NCBI GenBank assembly: GCA_034432095.1
Contig: DAOUCV010000048.1
Coordinates: 1 to 9,652, forward strand
From: DAOUCV01 sp034432095
GTDB lineage: Bacteria; Chloroflexota; Dehalococcoidia; Dehalococcoidales; UBA2162
DNA: 9,652 nt
Direction of reading: 5' to 3'
The translations under genes and the position numbers were made by a program. The notes below the pieces were generated by a model, which was not told the DNA's origin, did no database searches, and was given only the letters and a program-made list of their open reading frames with translations. Below are positions 1 through 5,468 of this stretch, in pieces. Position 1 is the first letter of the stretch; every line of letters starts with the position of its first letter.

Positions 1-113
1 TCCACCAGCGCCTTGAGAGCGGGACGGTAGGTCTGCTCAGTGGCGATACCACGCGCCAGTTCCTTCTCAACAGCCCGTATATATTCGTGCACCGACTTCA
101 AATCAGCAGTCAT
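1..113 (-). CDS. Partial N-terminus of a probable restriction-modification / DNA methylase protein
   Basis: An open frame starts at ATG 113-111 and continues off the left edge, giving 37 residues. The stretch at residues 22-36 (GIATEQTYRPALKAL) resembles the opening of large type ISP/IIG-like restriction-modification enzymes and N6-adenine methylases, which often begin with a short helix followed by an ATE-x-(S/T)YR-x-x-L pattern. That likeness is from memory of the family. No catalytic motif is inside the window, so the activity is unproven. The start lies 8 nt after the vapC-like stop codon on the same strand, which suggests co-transcription with the toxin-antitoxin pair. Only a weak GAG precedes the ATG, so translation may be coupled to vapC. 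It could instead be an unrelated helical protein. Confidence 0.6.
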   Translation of the reverse strand, partial: MTADLKSVHEYIRAVEKELARGIATEQTYRPALKALV

Positions 114-121
114 TCTCAGAA

Positions 122-577
122 TCACTTTTCCTTTGCTACTCTGTAATCACCAATCCACTTTACCCGAGCCAATTCACCTTTCACGGCCTGATAGAAGCCC
201 CGGTCTCCAGTCCAGAGTTCACATTTCTCCGCTTCAGCCAGGGCAAGGTAAGCGGCATCATAAGCAGCCAGATTGTACCTGAGTGATGCCTCTAAAACCC
301 TGAGCGGCTCTACTTCTTTCAGTTCGACACCAAGCGCCATGAGATTACTCAGTGCTTCGATGGCTTTATCCGGGGCAATTCGCTTTTGTCTGGTAGCTGT
401 AGCTATGCCGCTAACCAATTCGTAAACCAAAAGATGAGGGGCTATCACATTGACAGCCCCTCGAGCATAGAAATCGTCTCTTAATGCCGTTGCCTGCGGG
501 ATACAATCTTCGTCGTCAAGTTGCCACTTCAGCACCACCGAAGCATCGGCAACTATTAGCCCTGGTTCTTGTGCCAT
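122..577 (-). CDS. vapC: VapC-like PIN-domain ribonuclease toxin
   Basis: This is a 151-residue protein of typical VapC length. PIN-domain toxins are Mg2+-dependent endoribonucleases that cleave tRNA, rRNA or mRNA when freed from their antitoxin. The four acidic residues expected in the active site are visible: D11 in the opening strand (VADASVVLKW), E53 (LLVYELVSG), D107 (LAAYDAAYLALAE) and D125 (ELWTGDRGFY). The D-x-x-Y-x-x-L-A pattern and the late TGDRGF motif are characteristic of the family. The ATG at 577 is preceded by GGAG (587-584) with a 6-nt spacing, and this site lies inside the end of the antitoxin gene. The gene starts 2 nt after the antitoxin stop codon, the normal order for vapBC. 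It looks intact. The cellular target cannot be read from the sequence. Confidence 0.94.
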   Translation of the reverse strand: MAQEPGLIVADASVVLKWQLDDEDCIPQATALRDDFYARGAVNVIAPHLLVYELVSGIATATRQKRIAPDKAIEALSNLMALGVELKEVEPLRVLEASLRYNLAAYDAAYLALAEAEKCELWTGDRGFYQAVKGELARVKWIGDYRVAKEK

Positions 578-579
578 AT

Positions 580-846
580 CTATCTCCGCCGGCCTTCCTC
601 AACAAGTTCGGCAGTAGGCATACCAACGGGGCCTATCTCCCGTCTGAGTCTGTCCATCCGAGCTAACAAGGACTTCTTATTTCCGTCAGTCTTGTCGCTT
701 ATCTCGCCATCCCTCACCAAACGCTCCTTAATGGCCTGGGCACAGTAAGCTGTTGTGCTCATACCACGTTTAGCCGCGGCAACCTTAATTTGTCTTCTAA
801 TCACCTCGTCCTCAAGGTAAAGACCGAGCCTCGCTTTCTTGGTCAC
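580..846 (-). CDS. vapB: VapB-like ribbon-helix-helix antitoxin
   Basis: This is a small basic antitoxin, 88 residues from the GTG at 846. The N-terminal part (about residues 3-45) has a ribbon-helix-helix pattern: a short strand KARLGLYL, then two helices around RRQIKVAAAKRG and STTAYCAQAIKERL. The C-terminal part (RMDRLRREIGPVGMP, then AELVEEGRRR) matches the tail that VapB-type antitoxins use to block VapC. Upstream in-frame ATGs at 870 and 852 exist, but 870 lies inside the -10 box of the promoter and 852 lies inside the Shine-Dalgarno sequence GGAGGTGAT (859-851). The GTG at 846 sits 8 nt after GGAGG, so I prefer it. Antitoxins of this class normally bind their own promoter, and inverted repeats overlap the -10 region here. 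Confidence 0.88.
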   Translation of the reverse strand: MTKKARLGLYLEDEVIRRQIKVAAAKRGMSTTAYCAQAIKERLVRDGEISDKTDGNKKSLLARMDRLRREIGPVGMPTAELVEEGRRR

Positions 847-850
847 TGCC

Positions 851-859
851 ATCACCTCC
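851..859 (-). promoter_or_regulatory. Strong ribosome binding site that decides the vapB start
   Basis: GGAGGTGAT on the minus strand is a perfect complement to the usual anti-Shine-Dalgarno sequence. It overlaps the ATG at 852, so it can only serve the GTG at 846, 8 nt beyond the GGAGG core. It lies almost at the predicted 5' end of the transcript. Confidence 0.75.
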
Positions 860-865
860 ATCGTC

Positions 866-894
866 ATCATAGCATGATAACACTATGTCGTCAA
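866..894 (-). promoter_or_regulatory. Promoter of the vapBC operon with overlapping palindrome
   Basis: On the minus strand there is a -35 box TTGACG (894-889), a 17-nt spacer and a -10 box TATGAT (871-866), preceded by TG as in an extended -10. Both hexamers match the sigma70 consensus at five of six positions. The inverted repeat ATCAT-agc-ATGAT (866-878) covers the -10 box, and a second one, CATAG/CTATG (868-872 and 883-887), lies in the spacer. These are plausible operator sites for autoregulation. Transcription would start near 859-860, leaving a leader of only about 13 nt before the GTG at 846. Confidence 0.8.
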
Positions 895-1023
895 TCGGGC
901 ATTTGGCAACCGGTTCCTTTTCGCTGAAAGTGATGAGCCCGGTTATCGTGGCAAACAATTTAGGATTTTGTTACCTCATTAGCGGAGTAAGGCCCGAAGG
1001 AGATTGTTCCCGAACTCTCATTA

Positions 1024-1053
1024 TTGAAAATCCGTTTTCATATTAACTATAAT
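1024..1053 (+). promoter_or_regulatory. Promoter of the first lipoprotein gene
   Basis: TTGAAA (1024-1029, five of six to consensus) and a perfect TATAAT (1048-1053) are separated by 18 nt. Transcription would start near 1060, about 45 nt before the ATG at 1105. It points away from the vapBC promoter, so the region 847-1104 is a divergent control region. Confidence 0.75.
1025..1040 (+). repeat. Perfect inverted repeat across the -35 box and spacer
   Basis: TGAAAA (1025-1030) and TTTTCA (1035-1040) are exact reverse complements around a 4-nt centre. The repeat overlaps the -35 hexamer and the first part of the spacer, where a repressor or activator dimer would act. No regulator gene is visible nearby, and the A/T-rich arms could arise by chance. 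Confidence 0.45.
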
Positions 1054-1104
1054 TCTCAACGAGTAATATAAATACGCGTATACACGAACAAAAGGGGGTA
1101 ACCA

Positions 1105-2715
1105 ATGAAGTCGCGAGTCAAGAAATTTAACGCTCTACTTCAGTTATTGATTGTCAGCATTCTTCTGCTATCATTAATTTCGGGCTGTGGACAAGGCGCA
1201 CAGACCTCATCGCAACCTTCCCAACCACCATCATCCCCGCCGCAACAAGAAATAGCGCTACCAAGTGTAGACCCTGCCGAGTCCACCCCACCTACCTCCA
1301 CTCCAAGCGCCCCTGAACCAACTCCCTCCCTGACACCACCATCGACTCCAGCTCTACCTTCTAGTGGCACTCCTCCGATCCCCCCTTTATCTACAGCCGA
1401 AAAATTTAGTCTATTTGCGATAACGCTTGCTTATAACATTAACGATGGTTTGATGGGACCGGAAATGTCTCATGCATTGAACGATTTACGAAGCGGGTGG
1501 TCTATTCTTAGAAGCAACACCAAGGCCGTGCAAGAGCTTTTGAGTTCCTTACAGCGGATTTTTGATAGCCGGGTTGAACTAGTTAAGGGCGCCAGATTTT
1601 CGCTCGATAGAGAAATTGCCGGTTATTTCACCTGGAACGTTATTGAGCCGGAAAAGGGCTCATATGACTGGAGGCTCACCGACCTGGTGGCTCAATATGC
1701 AAGAAAATCTCAAATAAAAATCTCGGCTGTTATTCAGCCGTTTGCCAGTTGGGACCAAAAGAGTGCTATACCTAGTCCGAGTTGCCGGGCCTTAGATTTT
1801 GCTTGGTATGACTATAAAGCCGGGCCGCCCAACGACTGGTCAGCATATCAGAAGTTTTTGGAAGCAACCGTGGAAAGATATAAAGATGTAGTTTTCGCCT
1901 GGGAAATCGGCAATGAATATGATGGTCAATGCGGCGGCTTTCAAGATAACCCTGAAGGCTATTTACAACTTCTCAAAACTTCCTATGAGACTATTAAAAG
2001 GATTGACCCAGAGGCAATGGTTCTAAACGGTGGTGCCCTGGAATTTTCTGATAGCAGTATTAGGAACTTCTGGACAAAGTTTTTTCAGCTTGGTGGTGGT
2101 AATTATCTCGATGCTTTCAATCTCCACTATAATATGGAAAGGAACGGAGCCAAAAGCGACCCATCAACGTTCCTAGAACTTTTGAATTTTTATAATACTT
2201 TGATAAAAAATCAGGGTCTGGCAAAGCCACTCTGGATAACTGAGTTTGGCACTTATTCGGGAACACCCAGCCCACCGCCGCTGCCATCTGGTGGCGGCCC
2301 TCTACCGACATTTCCCAGCCAAAGTCAGGAATTTCAAGCTGCTTGGTATTTTCGTTATTCAATTTTGGCTTTTGCTAACAACGCTGAAAAAATCTTTATT
2401 GATTTAATTGGTTCGGATGACAATAATGTTACTGGCGCGGCCATGTATAACCTCCAGAACCAGAGCAGGTTATTTCTTAAAACACTACAGGCTATTAGTG
2501 TGAAACTTCAGGGATTTAGTAAGGTTGAGAGAATTGCTGACGGTCAGTACAGGTTTACGGTTGGCGAAAGAGTCATCTACGCCCTCTGGGAGGGCAGTTT
2601 ACCACCGTCAATCGGAGGCCAAGTTAAAGTAACCAATCTAAAAGGAGAGGAAAAATTGACTGACGCACAGGCAATTAGATTCTCAGCTCAAGACCCTGTT
2701 TTGGTTGAAATCTGA
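1105..2715 (+). CDS. Membrane-anchored clan GH-A-like glycoside hydrolase lipoprotein
   Basis: This 536-residue exported lipoprotein has a basic n-region, a hydrophobic stretch (10-25) and a lipobox ISGC with C28 as the likely lipidated residue. Residues 29-96 form a Pro/Ser/Thr-rich linker. The remainder looks like a retaining (beta/alpha)8 glycoside hydrolase. EPEKGSYDW (181-189) follows an early strand, the acid/base candidate is E271 in WEIGNEYDG, HY at 341-342 precedes the last active-site strands, and the nucleophile candidate is E380 in LWITEFGTYSG. These fit clan GH-A (GH5, GH39 or GH42-like); I cannot name the family or the substrate. A Pro/Gly-rich insertion (about 387-404) sits directly after the nucleophile strand. 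The ATG at 1105 follows AGGGGGT by about 6 nt and has its own promoter. Codon third positions appear richer in A/T than in the next two genes, by eye only. The header resembles that of the following gene. Confidence 0.85.
   Translation: MKSRVKKFNALLQLLIVSILLLSLISGCGQGAQTSSQPSQPPSSPPQQEIALPSVDPAESTPPTSTPSAPEPTPSLTPPSTPALPSSGTPPIPPLSTAEKFSLFAITLAYNINDGLMGPEMSHALNDLRSGWSILRSNTKAVQELLSSLQRIFDSRVELVKGARFSLDREIAGYFTWNVIEPEKGSYDWRLTDLVAQYARKSQIKISAVIQPFASWDQKSAIPSPSCRALDFAWYDYKAGPPNDWSAYQKFLEATVERYKDVVFAWEIGNEYDGQCGGFQDNPEGYLQLLKTSYETIKRIDPEAMVLNGGALEFSDSSIRNFWTKFFQLGGGNYLDAFNLHYNMERNGAKSDPSTFLELLNFYNTLIKNQGLAKPLWITEFGTYSGTPSPPPLPSGGGPLPTFPSQSQEFQAAWYFRYSILAFANNAEKIFIDLIGSDDNNVTGAAMYNLQNQSRLFLKTLQAISVKLQGFSKVERIADGQYRFTVGERVIYALWEGSLPPSIGGQVKVTNLKGEEKLTDAQAIRFSAQDPVLVEI
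1132..1155 (+). repeat. Signal-peptide DNA shared with the next lipoprotein gene
   Basis: The 24 nt at 1132-1155 and 3069-3092 are identical except for one base (A1137 versus G3074). They encode the ALLQLLIV core of both signal peptides, and similarity continues to the ISGCGQ lipobox. The cargo domains that follow are unrelated. Confidence 0.8.
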
Positions 2716-3041
2716 TATTTGTCGCCAAGGATTAGGTTAAGGACGTTCCTGAATTATTGTTTGATAAGAAAGGGTCGATAGCGGCGATATAGTAACCGCT
2801 GGTAAACTTTAGCTGCTGGGGCTAGGAGCCTGGGTCACCAGTCTGAAAAATAAGACAGGCCAGATTCAAAAATGGTTGCCACCGTGTTAGCGGCCAGCTT
2901 CGGCTTACGAGTCGTGACCCAGCCTCCTAGGACTTTTTGGTCATTGCCTAGTCCTGTTGAATTGAGGTACATTATTTATCAGAATCGCGGATAGGAGAAA
3001 GGGGTATTACTTGATAAATTAAGATTAGAGCCGGGTTACTT
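2716..3041 (+). other. Long intergenic gap between the first two lipoprotein genes
   Basis: No credible reading frame is present. A weak hairpin AGCGG/CCGCT (2780-2784 and 2796-2800, 11-nt loop) lacks a following T tract. The main content is the structured element at about 2822-2938. After it I see only a poor promoter candidate, TTGAAT (2957-2962) with CAGAAT (2980-2985), and no convincing ribosome binding site close to the ATG at 3042. Confidence 0.6.
2822..2938 (+). ncRNA. Candidate structured RNA or terminator-like element enclosed by a 17-bp inverted repeat
   Basis: The arms 2822-2838 and 2914-2930 are reverse complements over 17 bp with a single C-C mismatch (2829/2923). The enclosed 75 nt can form three local hairpins: GTCT/AGAC (2841-2844 and 2853-2856), a 7-bp helix TGGTTGC/GCGGCCA with two G-U pairs (2873-2879 and 2890-2896), and AGC-TTCG-GCT (2896-2905), a UUCG loop that shares one base with the previous helix. 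A T5 run (2934-2938) follows the long stem by 3 nt on the plus strand, whereas the minus strand has none, which favours plus-strand function. I do not recognise a known riboswitch or ribozyme core. It could be a 3' end or terminator for the upstream gene, a regulatory leader for the next gene, an independent RNA, or a small mobile-element relic with terminal inverted repeats; no target-site duplication is evident. Confidence 0.4.
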
Positions 3042-5408
3042 ATGAAGTTGCGATTAAAAAGATTACAAGCTCTGCTTCAGTTATTGATTGTCTGTCTTCT
3101 GATATTAGTAATTTCAGGGTGTGGGCAAAGTACACCTGCCTCATCACAGACTCCTCAACCATCCTCGCCGCAGGAAACCGTACCACCTAACGCAAGACCT
3201 CCCGAATCCACGACCACGACACCGGCCTCTACTCCGCAGCAAGGCGTCTCATTGCCACCCCAGGCTGAGCTAGAGGAAGCAAGGAGACTTTATCCACCGG
3301 AAGTAACCTGCGCCTTATTGATGGGGCATATTCCTGCCCCCAACGGTGTTGACGCTTATCTTGCTGAAAGGATTGGCCAAGAGCGCTTGCAGGAGCTGCG
3401 CTTCGGCAAAAGCGAGCCGACGGGTACGGAGAATGATATTGCCGCCCTTTGCCTCATGGAACTTCACATCCCGGCAGAATCTTTTTACGGACAGCAGCTT
3501 AGCGGTTCTCCTGACTTCAGCGTTGCCAAGGTGGATTCGTCATACCGCATTGCTCCGGGCAATCTTTCCGGATGGTTTACCAATGGTCAGGAAGCGGATA
3601 TCATGCTTTCCGGTATAGATTTCAATAATGCCGGCGGCCCTCTTCTATTCAACCATCCTAAAGGCATCGCCACCGATGGCACGCACCTGCTGCTGGCCGA
3701 TGGCAACAACAACCGTGTGCTCATCTGGAACTCTCTGCCCACCGGTAATATGCCTCCTGACCTAGTGTTGGGTCAACCAAATTTTACTACTAACTACCCC
3801 GGCACCGGCCGCCACCAGATGAATTGGCCAGTAGGCGTCGCCACCGATGGTACCCGTATTGTTGTTGCCGATACTTACAATGACCGTATCCTCATCTGGA
3901 AACAGTTCCCGACCCAAAACGCCGCTCCTGCAGATATTGTTCTGGATGGAAAGGCCGGTTTCCAGTTCGGCAAACCAACCAAAAACGGCTTTTCCTGGCC
4001 CTGGGGCGTCTGGACCGATGGTCAGAAGCTTGTCATCTCCAGCACCATGGGAGGCTATGTATTAATCTGGAACTCTTTCCCGACCAGGGATAACCAGCCG
4101 GCCGACCTGTACTTAACGGCTGGCGGCGACATGGGTACTCCAAGGACTATTACCAGCGATGGCAATTGTCTTATTGTTGGCGACCACAACGCTAAGAACA
4201 CTGGCTCAGCGGTTGGTAATTTCTTCTGGAAGTCCTTCCCTACTAAGGACGACGAGCCATACGATTTCTTCCGACCGGACCCGGTAGACAGTAAGGTGGC
4301 GTGGATGACGGGTACTTTTACTTCGGATGGCAAGCTTGTGATGCTTGGGTCCACGGTACATATCTGGAACAAGTTCCCTGCCACCGCTAGCGAACCTCCT
4401 GTTATCTCCATCTCTGGCTTTAAGTTCACCGGCGGCGATGGCGCTAGCCTGGCAATCGCCGGGAGCAGGGTCTACATGTCCCTTTATAACGGTAACCGTG
4501 TTGTTGTCTATAACAGCCTACCAACTGTTCCTGAACAGAAGCCGGACTTTGCCATCGGCAGTCCGGACATTTATACCAACACGCTGGATACCCACTACTT
4601 CATTACCAACGGTATTCCGGCGACCAATGGTAAAAATCTCTTTGTATCCTCCGATTTTGACCGCAGATTATACGTCTGGAAGCAGATTCCCGACGAGAGC
4701 GGCGCTTATCCCGACCTTGTCTATTCTCTGCCCGAGGCACCATGGGATAATGCCCTCTGGGGTAATACACTGGCTCTGGCTGGCAAAGACGCCGTTATGA
4801 TTTGGAAAACTCTCCCCCTAGAAGGGCAACCTTTTGATATCAGTTTCAAAAGAAGCATCGGCGGTGTTACTCTTAAAGACCTGAACGGCGTGGCTCTGGA
4901 TGACAGGTACTTTTATCTTTCTGACACGTCAGAGAACAAGATTTATGTTTGGAAAGGTATACCTGAAGCTGGAATCCCGCCGCTGTTTAGCCTTACCGTA
5001 GACCAGCCAGGGAGGCTCGACAGCGACGGAGAGTACCTCTTGGTAACCTCCCTTAATAACCATTCTGTGTTAGTTTTCCGTGTGGCGGAGCTATCTGGGA
5101 ACGCCAGACCCGTGGCTACTATCGGCGGACCTGGCAAATTCAACTTACCTCAAAATGCAGTTGTAGCCAAGGGCAGCCTTTTCATTGCCGATACCAACTT
5201 CAATCGGGTGCACATCTGGAAGAACATCTCCGAAGCTTTAGCCGGGAAAGACCCGGATGTAGTCCTTGGCAAGGGTGGGCCTAATGCTTCCCCCTTCCAG
5301 CTTAAAAATGCTTTCTTCTGGCCGGCAGGACTGGCTTTCGATGGCAGCTATCTCTGGGTGGGCGAGTTTAAATTTGGCAACCGCTTACTGCGCTTCTCCG
5401 TGAAATAA
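3042..5408 (+). CDS. Lipoprotein with about 12 NHL-like beta-propeller repeats
   Basis: This 788-residue exported lipoprotein has a hydrophobic segment (10-24), lipobox ISGC with C27, and a Pro/Ser/Thr-rich linker (about 28-75). A probably helical region (76-150, starting ELEEARRLYPPEV) is one I do not recognise. From about residue 200 to the end there are roughly 12 tandem repeats of 42-57 residues. Each has a DG turn, a strand such as LLLAD or IVVAD, and a signature close to IWNSxPT (228, 285, 342, 395, 441, 489, 545, 587, 636; degenerate at 678, 725 and 783). This fits NHL-type propellers, most simply two six-bladed rings. Such propellers usually bind ligands or partners, and no catalytic motif is visible. 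In-frame stops lie upstream of the ATG at 3042, which fixes the start, but the ribosome binding site is weak. The header is a near copy of that of the preceding gene. Confidence 0.85.
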   Translation: MKLRLKRLQALLQLLIVCLLILVISGCGQSTPASSQTPQPSSPQETVPPNARPPESTTTTPASTPQQGVSLPPQAELEEARRLYPPEVTCALLMGHIPAPNGVDAYLAERIGQERLQELRFGKSEPTGTENDIAALCLMELHIPAESFYGQQLSGSPDFSVAKVDSSYRIAPGNLSGWFTNGQEADIMLSGIDFNNAGGPLLFNHPKGIATDGTHLLLADGNNNRVLIWNSLPTGNMPPDLVLGQPNFTTNYPGTGRHQMNWPVGVATDGTRIVVADTYNDRILIWKQFPTQNAAPADIVLDGKAGFQFGKPTKNGFSWPWGVWTDGQKLVISSTMGGYVLIWNSFPTRDNQPADLYLTAGGDMGTPRTITSDGNCLIVGDHNAKNTGSAVGNFFWKSFPTKDDEPYDFFRPDPVDSKVAWMTGTFTSDGKLVMLGSTVHIWNKFPATASEPPVISISGFKFTGGDGASLAIAGSRVYMSLYNGNRVVVYNSLPTVPEQKPDFAIGSPDIYTNTLDTHYFITNGIPATNGKNLFVSSDFDRRLYVWKQIPDESGAYPDLVYSLPEAPWDNALWGNTLALAGKDAVMIWKTLPLEGQPFDISFKRSIGGVTLKDLNGVALDDRYFYLSDTSENKIYVWKGIPEAGIPPLFSLTVDQPGRLDSDGEYLLVTSLNNHSVLVFRVAELSGNARPVATIGGPGKFNLPQNAVVAKGSLFIADTNFNRVHIWKNISEALAGKDPDVVLGKGGPNASPFQLKNAFFWPAGLAFDGSYLWVGEFKFGNRLLRFSVK

Positions 5409-5420
5409 ACACGACCTGTC

Positions 5421-5448
5421 TTGCAGAAAAGGCTGATGATATTATAAT
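5421..5448 (+). promoter_or_regulatory. Promoter before the metallopeptidase-like gene
   Basis: A perfect -10 box TATAAT (5443-5448) lies 16 nt after TTGCAG (5421-5426), a poor -35 match (three of six). Transcription would start near 5455, just past the TTG at 5454. If it is used, the ATG at 5469 is the start codon, with a leader of about 14 nt. Confidence 0.5.
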
Positions 5449-5468
5449 CTAAATTGAAGAGAAAAGAG

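Noticed and set aside
908..915. AACCGGTT palindrome in the divergent region
   Set aside because: Eight bases, about 14 nt upstream of the vapBC -35 box and not overlapping either promoter; too short to call an operator.
1140..1370. Minus-strand frame opposite the linker of the glycoside hydrolase gene
   Set aside because: Low-complexity Gly-rich product mirroring the Pro-rich linker on the real coding strand.
2822..2930. Insertion-sequence ends or MITE as the sole explanation of the 17-bp inverted repeat
   Set aside because: No target-site duplication or transposase remnant is visible, so I kept it only as one alternative.
2991..3024. AGGAG and GGGG followed by TTG-ATA-AAT-TAA, a possible mini leader peptide before the propeller gene
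   Set aside because: Only three codons with a rare start; nothing distinguishes it from chance.
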